Below are positions 25,719 through 34,580 of a stretch of 64,000 nt of DNA, in pieces. The translations under genes and the position numbers were made by a program. Each line of letters opens with the position of its first letter. The first letter of the stretch is position 1. Source of the DNA: Rubrivivax sp. (GTDB lineage Bacteria; Pseudomonadota; Gammaproteobacteria; Burkholderiales; Burkholderiaceae_C); contig JAHCKS010000008.1 in the NCBI GenBank assembly GCA_026125665.1, positions 40,686-104,685 of the forward strand, in the 5' to 3' direction. Below the pieces are notes generated by a model that worked only from the letters and a program-made list of their open reading frames with translations, was not told the origin of the DNA and ran no database searches.

Positions 25719-27227
25719 TCAGTCTCGCTTGCGGGACACGACATAGGACTCGTCGAGGAACCACAGGCTGCCGTGCTTCTTCAGCACCTCGGCCGTGGCC
25801 TCGAGGTAGTGCGGGCGGCCGATCACCTGCGCCAGGCGCTCGTCGTCGATCTGCGCCACGTACACCGCGGCGTTCCACGCTGCGAACAGCGTGGAGGTGC
25901 CGATGGCCGCGGTGCCGGCCGCGGCCACCTCGTTGGGCAGGGTGTGCATGTCGTAGCGGAAGACGGCGCGGCTGTCGGCGAAGGCGTTGAAGTGGTAGTG
26001 CCGCGCGTCGCGCGCCAGCTCGTGCCGCACGGCGGCCAGCACGTCGTGGCGCGTCGTCGTGAACGGCGTCTCGCCCGGCCAGATGCGCTGCACGATCTCC
26101 AGCCCCGGGTCGTTGCCGCAGGAGTGGATGCCGAGCAGCCGCCCGCCCGGCCCGAGCGCACGCACGAGCGGCGCGATGACCTTCTGCGCCTTGAACTCGG
26201 CGCTGACGCGCGCGCGGTACGGCTGCGACGCGATGACGAGGTCGAACTCGGCCTGCGCCGCGCCCTGGCGCGGGATGACGCGGTCGAGCAGGAAGCGGTA
26301 GTCGGCGCGGTGGATGACGAGCACCACCGGCCGCTCGTAGATCGGGTTGCCGGTCTTCGGGCTGTGCCGCGCCTGCCAGTGCTGCGCGAGGAAGCGGTCG
26401 AGCGAGCCGATCTGCTCGGCGAACTCGTGCGACGTGGAGCCGGCGAGGGCCACCTCCTTCCACAGCAGCGAGCTGGCCGCCGGCAGCGAGCGCGGCGCGA
26501 GCCACGGCGCCTCGGCGTAGTACATGTTCGTCACGACGAGCACGGTGGAGGGGTGCTCGAAGAAGCGGTCGGCCATCTTGTGCAGCGACAGCCGAACGTC
26601 CTCGAGGCTGATCTCCTTGCCGACGACGTAGAACGGCATCGTCGGGTGGCGGCGGTGCATCTCGCGCATCACCGCGGTGAGCACGGTGCCGTCGCCCATG
26701 CCGGCGTCGAACAGGCGCAGCGCCGGCGGCCGCGGGTGCAGCTGCGCGAGCTCCATGCCCACGCGCCTGGCGATGACGTCCTTCTCGCCGCAGGTGGTGA
26801 CGAAGAGCAGGTACTTCTGGCGGTTGTCGAAGAAGCGGAAGTTGCGGCCGGGCGCGGCGCCTTCGGCCGCGCCGATCGCGGCGTTCGCGACGTGGGCCCC
26901 GTTCGCGCCGTGCGCCCCATGCCCGTCGGGCGCGTCGCGCAGGGCCGCGGCCCCGGGCAGCGCGTCGGTGCCGCGCACGAGCGGCTGCAGCTCGGGCGGC
27001 GCGCCGAGCTCGACGCGTGCGCCCTGCGTGCGCATGAACGCCTGCAGCCGCGCCAGCGTCTCGGGCCGGATGCGCGAGCCTTCACGCAGCCGCGCCACGA
27101 GCTTGCCGTCGTTCACGGCGCGACGGCCGAAGGTCGACTCCGCGACGCCGCTCGTGCGGCAGAACTCGGTGATGCTCTCCAGCAGCGTGGGCTGCTGGGC
27201 GGGGTTGCCAGGGACGGCAGCTTGCAT
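25719..27227 (-). CDS. SAM-dependent methyltransferase with N-terminal HTH-like domain
   Basis: A 502-residue protein. Residues 17-65 (SITEFCRTSGVAESTFGRRA through ETLARLQAFM) resemble the short HTH domain found alone in many proteobacterial regulators. A low-complexity Ala/Gly/His linker follows (about 98-125). From residue 135 there is a class I methyltransferase core, with motif I LRLFDAGMGDGTVL at 170-183, FYVVGKEISLEDV as the acidic loop, and LVRALGPGGRLLGIHSCGND as motif III. Start and stop are clear; the MetF-like gene follows immediately. A DNA-binding domain fused to a small-molecule-type methyltransferase is unusual. It could be a regulator-enzyme or the HTH may simply be a docking module. 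Confidence 0.78.
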   Translation of the reverse strand: MQAAVPGNPAQQPTLLESITEFCRTSGVAESTFGRRAVNDGKLVARLREGSRIRPETLARLQAFMRTQGARVELGAPPELQPLVRGTDALPGAAALRDAPDGHGAHGANGAHVANAAIGAAEGAAPGRNFRFFDNRQKYLLFVTTCGEKDVIARRVGMELAQLHPRPPALRLFDAGMGDGTVLTAVMREMHRRHPTMPFYVVGKEISLEDVRLSLHKMADRFFEHPSTVLVVTNMYYAEAPWLAPRSLPAASSLLWKEVALAGSTSHEFAEQIGSLDRFLAQHWQARHSPKTGNPIYERPVVLVIHRADYRFLLDRVIPRQGAAQAEFDLVIASQPYRARVSAEFKAQKVIAPLVRALGPGGRLLGIHSCGNDPGLEIVQRIWPGETPFTTTRHDVLAAVRHELARDARHYHFNAFADSRAVFRYDMHTLPNEVAAAGTAAIGTSTLFAAWNAAVYVAQIDDERLAQVIGRPHYLEATAEVLKKHGSLWFLDESYVVSRKRD

Positions 27228-27324
27228 CGTGCCACTCTAGGCGTGGTGCCGGTGGGACATCAACCACATACTGGGTGACTGCCGTCACACGCAGACGTGG
27301 GCCGTTGCCCACTGATGCGGGTTT

Positions 27325-30117
27325 TCACCGAGTGCGGCGGGCCAGCGCCTTGCGCCCTTCCTCCACCCACAGCACCACGCTCGCCAGCGCGACGATCGGC
27401 AGCAGCGTCGCCGCCTCGAGCGGCCGCGTGTGGAACATCGCCTGCAGCGGCGGCACGTAAAGCACGGCCGCCTGCAGCGCCACCGAGAGCAAAAGGCCGC
27501 CGAGCAGCCAGGGGTTGCGCAGCACGCCGAGCTTCAGCGCCGACGCGGTGGCCGACTGGCAGTTCACCACGTTGAACCACTGCGTCACCGCCACCAGCGT
27601 GAAGACCTCGGTGCGCACCAGCTCCACCGGCACGCCCGCCTGCAGCCGCCACGCGAACCAGCCGAAGGCCAGGGCGGCCGCGGTCAGCGCCATCAGCGCC
27701 GTGCGCTGCAGCATCGTGCGGTCGAACAGCGGGTCGTCGCGCGGCACGGGCGGGCGGGCCATCTCGCGGCCCTTGCCGTCCATGTCGGCCGGGTCCATCA
27801 CCAGGTTCACCGTCAGCGTGCCCTCGGTAACGATGTTGATCCACAGGATCTGCACCGCCACCAGCGGCAGCGGATAGCCGGCCAGCAGCGCCAGCAGCAG
27901 CACGATGACCTCGTCGAGCGACGTGGCGAAGAGGTACAGCAGGACCTTCTTCAGGTTGCCGTAGACGACGCGCCCCTGCTCGACCGCCGCCACGAGCGTG
28001 GCGAAGTTGTCGTCGGTGAGCACGATGCGCGCCGCGCTCTTGGCCACCTCGGTGCCGGCGATGCCCATGGCCACGCCGACGTCGGCGCGGGCCAGCGCCG
28101 GCGCGTCGTTGACGCCGTCGCCCGTCATCGCCACCACCTCGCCGCGCGCCTGCAGCGCCTCGACGATGCGCAGCTTCTGCGCCGGCTGCACGCGCGCGAA
28201 CACGGCGATGTGCGGCAGCGCGGCCATCAGCTCGGGTTCGCCCATGCGCTCGAGCTCGCTGCCGTCGACCGCACGATCGGCACCGTCGCCCCGCGCAATG
28301 CCCAGCTCTCGTGCGATGGCCAGCCCTGTGAGCTTGTGGTCGCCCGTCACCATCACCGGCCGGATGCCGGCGCGGCGGCACTCGGCCACGGCGGCGCGAG
28401 CCTCGTCGCGCGGCGGGTCGATCTCGCCGACGAGGCCCAGCAGCCGCACCCGCCCGGCCAGCACGTCGAAGCCGGTGCCCGGCTCGAGCGCCACGTCCTC
28501 GTCGACGGCAGCGACCGCGAGCACGCGCAAGGCGCGCCGCGCCATCGCGTCAGCGGCGGCGCGCGCCGCCTCGCGCGCCGCGACGGCAGCGCCGGGCAGC
28601 AGCCGCAGCACCGCCTCGGGCGCACCCTTCACGACGACGAAGGCGGGCGGCGACCCTGCCGGCGACGCCTGGCCGCGCACGTGCCGCGTCGCCATCAGCT
28701 TCGTGTCGGCATCGAAGGGCAGCTCGCCGCCGCGGGGCCACGCGGCACGCTCCGCGCCGACGTCGAGCCCCCCCTTGCGCGCCAGCACGAGCAGCGCGCC
28801 CTCGGTCGGGTCGCCCAGCACGCTCCAGGCGCCGCGCTCTTCGTCAGGCGGCAGCAGCTCGGCGTCGTTGCACAGCACGCCCGCGCGCAGCAGCGTCCCG
28901 AGTGCCACGTCGGCGCCGGCGGCGAGCACCCTGGGCACCGGCGCCGCCTCGTCGTTCGCGGCCGCGATGCGCCCGCCCGGCGCATAGCCGCTGCCGCTGG
29001 CCAGCAGCGTGCGGCCGCGCGCGGCCCCGCCCTCGTCGTCGTCGCCCTCGCCGTCGCCGCGCGGCAGCCACAGCTCGACCGCCGTCATCTCGTTCTTCGT
29101 CAGCGTGCCGGTCTTGTCGCTGCAGATCACGGTCGTCGAGCCCAGCGTCTCCACGGCGGCCAGCCGCCGGATGATGGCGCCGCGCGAAGCCATGCGCTGC
29201 ATGCCCACCGCCAGCGCGATCGTCATCGCCACCGGCAGCCCCTCGGGCACCATCGACACCATCTGGCTGATCGCCACCATCAGCACGTCGGCCAGCGGCA
29301 GCGCGCGCAGCACGCCGAGCGCCAGCACGAGCACGAACAGCACCACCGCCGCCACCACCAGCGCGCGGCCGAAGGCGGCGAGGCGCCTTTGCAGCGGAGT
29401 CGGCGGCTCCTCGGCGCGTTCGGTCAGCGCGGCGATGCGGCCGACCTCGGTGTGCGTGCCGGTGGCCACGACGATGGCACGGCCGCGTCCGGCGCTGACA
29501 TGCGTGCCGGCATGGACCATGTCGTGCCGGTCCGCCAGGCCGGTGGCCTCGTCGGCCGCGGCCACCCGCTTGGCCACCGGCACCGATTCGCCGGTGAGCG
29601 CCGCCTCGGCGAGCTGCAGCTGTGCCGCCTCGACGACGCGCGCGTCGGCGGCCACCGCGTCGCCGGCCGCCAGCAGCAGCACGTCGCCGGGCACGAGCTC
29701 GCGGGCCGGCAGCACCTGCTCGTGCCCTTCGCGCAGCACGCGCACCTGCAGCTCCGACAGGCGGCGCAGCGCCGCCATCGAGCGCTCGGCCCGCCCCTCC
29801 TGCAGGCCGCCGATGAGCGCGTTGACGACGACGACGACGAGGATCACCGCGGCGTCGCCGTGGTGGCCGAGCACGACGGCCAGCGCCGCCGCGACGAAGA
29901 GGATGGCGATCAGCGGGCTCTTGAACTGGCCCGCGAAGAGCTTCCACGCCGGGCGCGGCGGCGGCTCGGGCAGCGCGTTCGGGCCATGTTCGGCGCGGCG
30001 CCGCGTGGCCGCCTCGTGGCCCAGGCCGCGCTCGGCGTCGACCCCCAGACGCTGCGCCACCTCGAACGGCGACAACGCGTGCCAGAAGACGGGAGCCTCT
30101 TCACCGTGGGCCGACAT
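27325..30117 (-). CDS. P2-type cation-transporting ATPase
   Basis: A 930-residue P-type ATPase with an N-terminal cation-ATPase domain (HALSPFEVAQRLGVDAERGL). The actuator motif is ALTGESVPV and the TM4 metal-site motif is VPEGLP. The phosphorylation motif is CSDKTGTLTKNE (D334), followed by KGAPE in the nucleotide domain, MVTGDHKLT and MTGDGVNDAPALARADVGVA. A six-helix C-terminal cation-ATPase domain follows. PEGLP and overall length fit Ca2+/Mn2+-type or PMA1-like P2 ATPases of bacteria rather than heavy-metal P1B pumps, since no CPC motif or metal-binding domain is present. The start is the ATG at 30117 (MSAHGEEAPVFWH). It is a single gene and the ion is uncertain. Confidence 0.93.
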   Translation of the reverse strand: MSAHGEEAPVFWHALSPFEVAQRLGVDAERGLGHEAATRRRAEHGPNALPEPPPRPAWKLFAGQFKSPLIAILFVAAALAVVLGHHGDAAVILVVVVVNALIGGLQEGRAERSMAALRRLSELQVRVLREGHEQVLPARELVPGDVLLLAAGDAVAADARVVEAAQLQLAEAALTGESVPVAKRVAAADEATGLADRHDMVHAGTHVSAGRGRAIVVATGTHTEVGRIAALTERAEEPPTPLQRRLAAFGRALVVAAVVLFVLVLALGVLRALPLADVLMVAISQMVSMVPEGLPVAMTIALAVGMQRMASRGAIIRRLAAVETLGSTTVICSDKTGTLTKNEMTAVELWLPRGDGEGDDDEGGAARGRTLLASGSGYAPGGRIAAANDEAAPVPRVLAAGADVALGTLLRAGVLCNDAELLPPDEERGAWSVLGDPTEGALLVLARKGGLDVGAERAAWPRGGELPFDADTKLMATRHVRGQASPAGSPPAFVVVKGAPEAVLRLLPGAAVAAREAARAAADAMARRALRVLAVAAVDEDVALEPGTGFDVLAGRVRLLGLVGEIDPPRDEARAAVAECRRAGIRPVMVTGDHKLTGLAIARELGIARGDGADRAVDGSELERMGEPELMAALPHIAVFARVQPAQKLRIVEALQARGEVVAMTGDGVNDAPALARADVGVAMGIAGTEVAKSAARIVLTDDNFATLVAAVEQGRVVYGNLKKVLLYLFATSLDEVIVLLLALLAGYPLPLVAVQILWINIVTEGTLTVNLVMDPADMDGKGREMARPPVPRDDPLFDRTMLQRTALMALTAAALAFGWFAWRLQAGVPVELVRTEVFTLVAVTQWFNVVNCQSATASALKLGVLRNPWLLGGLLLSVALQAAVLYVPPLQAMFHTRPLEAATLLPIVALASVVLWVEEGRKALARRTR

Positions 30118-30268
30118 GCGGCGATGCTCACACGGGCCGCAGCCCCGTCCGCTGACCGGCGTCAACCCGCGGGGCGCCGCACGGGCTCGTGCGCAGGCCA
30201 TGCCCGCGGGTCAGGCGCCGGGCACACGTCTCGCCAGGGCCGCCGGTGCGGCCGCGGTCGCCGCCGGC

Positions 30269-31909
30269 TCACACCTCCTCGGGCACCATCTCGATCGCAC
30301 CGCAGGGGCACTCGGCCACGCACACGCCGCACCCCTTGCAGTAGTCGTAGTTGAACCTGAAGCGCCGGCCGGGCCCGAGCTTGACGACCGCGTTGTCCGG
30401 GCACACGCCGTAGCAGTTGTCGCACTCGAAGCAGTTGCCGCAGCTCAGGCACCGGCGCGCCTCGAAGAGCGCGTTGTCCTCGGTGAGGCCGCCCTGCACC
30501 TCGTCGAAGCTGCTCGTGCGGCGCGCCAGGTCGAGCTGCGGGCGCAGCGTCTGCGGCGCGTCGCTGTAGTACCAGGGGTTGAGCCGTTCGAACGCGGCGA
30601 GCTCGTGCTTCGCCGGCACCGCCGGCGTCGTGCCACGCAGCCACGCGTCGATGTGGCGCGCCGCCTTCTTGCCGTGACCCACGGCGACGGTGACGTTGCG
30701 CTCGGCCGGCACCATGTCGCCGCCGGCGAACAGGCCGCCGCGGCCGGTCATCATCGTCGCCGGGTCGACCTGCACGACCCCGTCCTTCAGCTCGAGGCCG
30801 GGCACGCCGTCGAGCAGCGAGAGGTCCACGTCCTGGCCCAGCGCCAGCACCAGCGAGTCGGCCTTCAGCGTCTCGAGCTCGCCGGTGGGCTGCGGGTGGC
30901 CGCCTTCGTCGAGCACCATCTTCTCGATCGTCAGCTCGCCCGGGTCGCCGTCGCCGCCGGCGCGCTTGATGGTCGAGAGCCACCTCACCATCACGCCTTC
31001 CTCGAGTGCCTCCTCGACCTCGAGCTCGTGCGCGGGCATGCGCTCGCGCGTGCGGCGGTAGACGATGATGGCCTCCGTGGCGCCGAGCCGGCGCGCCGTG
31101 CGCGCGACGTCGACCGCGGTGTTGCCACCGCCGTAGACGACGACGCGGCGGCCGAGCAGCGGCCGCTGCTCGCCCTCCATGCTGCGCAGCAGGCTCACCG
31201 CATCGAGGATGCGTGCGCTGTCCTTGGCCGGGATGAAGGCGCGCCTGGCGATGTGCGCACCCACGGCCAGGAACGCCGCGTCGAAGCCGCGCATCGCGTC
31301 CTCGATGCGCTCGACCTTGGCGTTCAGGCGAACCTCCACGCCCATGGCGACGATGCGCTGCATCTCGGCGTCGAGCACGTCGCGCGGCAGGCGGTACCTG
31401 GGGATGCCGAAGCGCATCATGCCGCCGATGCGCGGCCCGGCCTCGAGCACCGTCACCGCGTGCCCCAGGCGCCGCAGGTGGTACGCCGCCGACATGCCCG
31501 ACGGCCCCGCGCCGACCACCAGCACCTTCTTGCCGGACTCCGTGGCCGGAGGCTCGAAGCGCCAGCCGCGCTTCAGCGCCTCGTCGCCCAGGAAGCGCTC
31601 GACCGAGTTGATGCCCACCGGCGCGTCGAGCCGGCCGCGGTTGCACACGCCCTCGCAGGTGTGATAGCAGACGCGGCCCATGATGGCCGGGAACGGGTTG
31701 TCGCGCGTCAGGTGCCGCCACGCGGCTTCGTAGTCGCCGCTCTCGGCGTGGTAGAGCCAGCCCTGGATGTCCTCGCCGGCCGGGCACTGCGCATTGCACG
31801 GCGGCAGCCGGTCGACGTACACCGGGCGCTCGGTGCGCCAGGTGCCTGTCTTGTTCGCGAGCGAGGAGCCCGGGTCGAGCGTGATCGCGAAGGGCTTGCG
31901 CATCGTCAT
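30269..31909 (-). CDS. NAD(P)H-dependent electron-transfer subunit: GltD-like flavoprotein with 4Fe-4S ferredoxin tail
   Basis: A 546-residue protein. An N-terminal Cys-rich helical domain (CNAQCPAGEDIQGW, CYHTCEGVCNRG) is followed by the GltD-like double Rossmann fold, with FAD motif VLVVGAGPSGMSAA and NAD(P) motif VVYGGGNTAVDVA. A C-terminal double [4Fe-4S] ferredoxin domain has CLSCGNCFECDNCYGVCP and CKGCGVCVAECP. It resembles the NAD-binding subunit of phenylglyoxylate:NAD oxidoreductase combined with its ferredoxin. It is the last gene of the four-gene 2-oxoacid oxidoreductase set and overlaps the TPP subunit by ATGA. It probably passes electrons from the oxidoreductase to NAD(P). Confidence 0.88.
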   Translation of the reverse strand: MTMRKPFAITLDPGSSLANKTGTWRTERPVYVDRLPPCNAQCPAGEDIQGWLYHAESGDYEAAWRHLTRDNPFPAIMGRVCYHTCEGVCNRGRLDAPVGINSVERFLGDEALKRGWRFEPPATESGKKVLVVGAGPSGMSAAYHLRRLGHAVTVLEAGPRIGGMMRFGIPRYRLPRDVLDAEMQRIVAMGVEVRLNAKVERIEDAMRGFDAAFLAVGAHIARRAFIPAKDSARILDAVSLLRSMEGEQRPLLGRRVVVYGGGNTAVDVARTARRLGATEAIIVYRRTRERMPAHELEVEEALEEGVMVRWLSTIKRAGGDGDPGELTIEKMVLDEGGHPQPTGELETLKADSLVLALGQDVDLSLLDGVPGLELKDGVVQVDPATMMTGRGGLFAGGDMVPAERNVTVAVGHGKKAARHIDAWLRGTTPAVPAKHELAAFERLNPWYYSDAPQTLRPQLDLARRTSSFDEVQGGLTEDNALFEARRCLSCGNCFECDNCYGVCPDNAVVKLGPGRRFRFNYDYCKGCGVCVAECPCGAIEMVPEEV

Positions 31910-32949
31910 GCGACCTCCCTCGGCGTCACCGCGGCCGGGCCGCCCGCGCCGGCCTCGGCCGCTTCATCCAGCAACCCGAAGCGGCGGATGTTGCGGTCGG
32001 CCTCGGCCTGGAGGCGGTCGACCATCTCCGGCCCGCTCGGATGGCTGAACAGGTGCGCGAAGCGCTTCTGCGGCCGCAGGTACTCCTGCACGGGCACGCG
32101 GCGGCGGATCTTCGTCACCGCGGTCACCTCGCCGCGCTCGGCCTCGAACACCGGGAAGATGCCCGTCTCGCGCGCCAGCCGCGCGAGGCGGATCGTGTCG
32201 TGGCTCGCGGCACCCCAGCCCAGCGGGCACGGCACCAGCACATGCAGGTAGCGCGCGCCGTGCAGGCTCATGGCGCGCGCCACCTTCGACTCGAGGTCGC
32301 GCAGGTCGGCCACGGTGGCCGTGGCGACGTACGGAATCTCGTGCGCCATGGCGATCAGCGGCAGGTTCTTGCCCTGCCCGAAGCTCGCCCCGGGCTCGTG
32401 GCCCACGGCCATCGTGGTCGCGGTGCGGGCGGCCGGCGGCGTCGCGCTGCTGCGCTGCACGCCGGTGTTCATGTAGGCCTCGTTGTCGTAGCAGATGTAC
32501 AGCACGTCGTCGTCGCGCTCGAACATGCCCGACAGGCAGCCGAAGCCGATGTCCGTGGTGCCGCCGTCGCCACCTTGCGCGATGACACGCACGTCGCGCT
32601 GTCCCTTCACGCGCAGCGCCGCCGCGATGCCGGTGCCCACCGCCGCGGCGTTGCCGAACAGCGAGTGAATCCACGGCAGCTGCCAGCTCGTCTCCGGGTA
32701 CGGCGTGGAGAACACCTCGAGGCACCCGGTGGCATTGGCCGCGATCAGCTGCCCGCGCGTGGCGCGCATCGCCGCGTCGACGGCGTAGCGGGCGCCCAGC
32801 GCCTCGCCGCAGCCCTGGCAGGCGCGATGGCCCGAGTTCAGCGAATTGCTGCGCTCGAGGCTCGACTGCACGCTGCGCCGCTCGGGGGCGAGCAGCCGGT
32901 TGCCGACCGTGAAGGTGCCGGTCTGATAGAACTTCACTGGCGCGCTCAT
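31906..32949 (-). CDS. 2-oxoacid:acceptor oxidoreductase, TPP-binding (beta) subunit
   Basis: A 347-residue beta subunit. GHRACQGCGEAL near residue 41 supplies cysteines for the proximal 4Fe-4S cluster. The thiamine-diphosphate motif is GGDGGTTDIGFG with the partner NDE-type segment CYDNEAYMNTGVQ about 30 residues later. PCPLGWG follows in the C-terminal part, a signature shared with pyruvate and phenylglyoxylate oxidoreductases. It decarboxylates the 2-oxoacid with CoA as acceptor when joined with the alpha and gamma subunits. It is separated from the alpha gene by 377 bases that are almost wholly occupied by a palindromic repeat. Confidence 0.9.
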   Translation of the reverse strand: MSAPVKFYQTGTFTVGNRLLAPERRSVQSSLERSNSLNSGHRACQGCGEALGARYAVDAAMRATRGQLIAANATGCLEVFSTPYPETSWQLPWIHSLFGNAAAVGTGIAAALRVKGQRDVRVIAQGGDGGTTDIGFGCLSGMFERDDDVLYICYDNEAYMNTGVQRSSATPPAARTATTMAVGHEPGASFGQGKNLPLIAMAHEIPYVATATVADLRDLESKVARAMSLHGARYLHVLVPCPLGWGAASHDTIRLARLARETGIFPVFEAERGEVTAVTKIRRRVPVQEYLRPQKRFAHLFSHPSGPEMVDRLQAEADRNIRRFGLLDEAAEAGAGGPAAVTPREVA

Positions 32950-33005
32950 CTCAGTTGCTCCACCGCGCGCCGCGCGATCCGTGACCCATGAAACTCAACT
33001 CAAGC

Positions 33006-33315
33006 GAGGTCGTGGCGCGCCAAGGCCGCCGGGTGATCGGCTCCGCGAATGTCCTCTTCGAGCGGCCCAGCTTCGCTGGTCCCCTCGATGCCCCCTTGAT
33101 TTCGCTGCGCCGACCACCCGGCGTCCTCGGCGTGGCACCGTGGTCTGTGTTCGACGGGGTGCCACCGCGGGTGCCGGATCGGGCCGGTGGGGTGCCCTGC
33201 GCAGCGAAATCAAGGAGGCATTCGGGGGACCTGCGGAGCTTGCGGAGCAGGGCCGCCGAAAGAGGACCTTCGCGGAGCAGGGCACCCCGCCGGCCCGATC
33301 CCGCCACGACCTGCA
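33006..33315 (+). repeat. Full-length family-A double palindromic element (A1)
   Basis: Unit 1: arm X 33006-33041, core Y 33042-33110, arm X' 33111-33138. Central motif CGTGGTCTGTGTTCGA at 33139-33154. Unit 2: arm Z (CCGGATCGGGCCGGTGGGGT, about 33174-33200), inverted core Y' 33201-33276, arm Z' ending at 33315. Both outer ends read GGTCGTGGCG when viewed inward. It lies between the alpha and beta genes of one enzyme, on a stretch that should be transcribed with them, and its motif points against their direction. Confidence 0.9.
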
Positions 33316-33326
33316 TAGGTTTCACT

Positions 33327-34580
33327 TCAGCTCACCCTCGACGCCACCGTGCCGACGTCGCGCAGCAGGTTCTCGGCCACCGGCCCGCTGCGCCGCATCG
33401 CACGCTCTCGTTCGAGCTGGCGGTTGACGATGCCCCAGTCGAGGTCCATGAAGGTCAGGGGCTGCAGCCGGTCGGCCACGGCCTCGCGCAGCGTGCGCGC
33501 GAGCGAGGCCCGGGTGATGGCCCGACCGCCGAGCCCGGCCACCACCGTGTAGCCGTGCAGGTGCAGGCCCGAGAGCGCCAGCCGCACGTCGGTCGACACC
33601 ACGCCTCCCAGCCCCACCGAGAAGCTCTTCTCGAGCACGACGACGCGCTTGGCGCCCTGCAGCGCGGCGCGCACCGCCGCCAGCGGGAAAGGCCGGAACG
33701 ACGTGATGCCGAGCACGCCGATCTTCAGGCCCGTGGCGCGCAGCTCCTCCACCGTCTCGCGCAGCGTGCCGAGCACCGAGCCGAGCGCGACGACGACGGT
33801 CTCGGCGTCTTCGCAGTGGTAGCCGCGAACGAGGCCGCCCGTGGTGCGGCCGAACCGACCGAGGAACTCCTCGGCGATCTGCGGGATGCGTTCCAGCGCC
33901 AGCTGCTGCTTCGCATGCGCGAGGTAGCGCACCTCCATGAAGGCCTCCGGCCCGACCATCGCGCCGATCGACACCGGCTCGGCCGGGTCGAGCACCTGGC
34001 GCGGCTCGTAGGGCGGCAGGAAGGCGTCGACCTCGGCCTGCGAGGGCATGTCCACGCGCTCCACCGCGTGCGTGAGGATGAAGCCGTCCATGCACACCAT
34101 CACCGGCATGCTCAGCTCCTCGCCGAGCTTGAACGCCTGGATGTGCAGGTCGAGCGCCTCCTGGTTGTGCGCCGCGAACAGCTGGATCCAGCCGCAGTCG
34201 CGCTGGCTCATCGAGTCGCTGTGGTCGTTCCAGATGTTGATCGGCGCGCCGATGGCGCGGTTGGCCACCGTCATGACGATCGGCAGGCCGAGGCCGCTGG
34301 CGTTGTAGATCGCCTCGGCCATGAAGAGCAGACCCTGGCTCGCGGTGGCCGTGTAGGCGCGTGCACCGGCGGCGCTGGCGCCGATGGCCACGCTCATCGC
34401 CGCGAACTCGCTCTCGACGTTGATGAACTCGCACGGCGTGAGCTGGCCGCTCTTCACCAGCTCCCCGAGCCCCTCGACGATGTGCGTCTGCGGCGAGATC
34501 GGATACGCGCAGACGACCTCGGGGCGCGCCAGCGCCACGGCCTGCGCGACCGCCCGCGAGCCCTCAATCTGCCTGAGCAT
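33327..34580 (-). CDS. 2-oxoacid:acceptor oxidoreductase, alpha subunit
   Basis: A 417-residue alpha subunit with the pyrimidine-binding half of the thiamine fold. AYPISPQTHIVEGLGELV near residue 27 and FINVESEFAAMSVAIGASAA are diagnostic, the Glu of VESE assisting cofactor activation. TATASQGLLFMAEAIYNASG follows, then a transketolase-C-like domain (TVVVALGSVLGTLRETVEEL, VLEKSFSVGLGG). It matches the PorA/PadG family in length. Its start lies inside the end of the gamma gene (17-base overlap). Downstream the operon is interrupted by a family-A repeat before the beta gene. Confidence 0.9.
   Translation of the reverse strand: MLRQIEGSRAVAQAVALARPEVVCAYPISPQTHIVEGLGELVKSGQLTPCEFINVESEFAAMSVAIGASAAGARAYTATASQGLLFMAEAIYNASGLGLPIVMTVANRAIGAPINIWNDHSDSMSQRDCGWIQLFAAHNQEALDLHIQAFKLGEELSMPVMVCMDGFILTHAVERVDMPSQAEVDAFLPPYEPRQVLDPAEPVSIGAMVGPEAFMEVRYLAHAKQQLALERIPQIAEEFLGRFGRTTGGLVRGYHCEDAETVVVALGSVLGTLRETVEELRATGLKIGVLGITSFRPFPLAAVRAALQGAKRVVVLEKSFSVGLGGVVSTDVRLALSGLHLHGYTVVAGLGGRAITRASLARTLREAVADRLQPLTFMDLDWGIVNRQLERERAMRRSGPVAENLLRDVGTVASRVS

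Noticed and set aside
27228-27324. A riboswitch upstream of the methyltransferase/MetF pair.
   Set aside because: The gap is 97 bases and shows no SAM, SAH or THF riboswitch core by eye.
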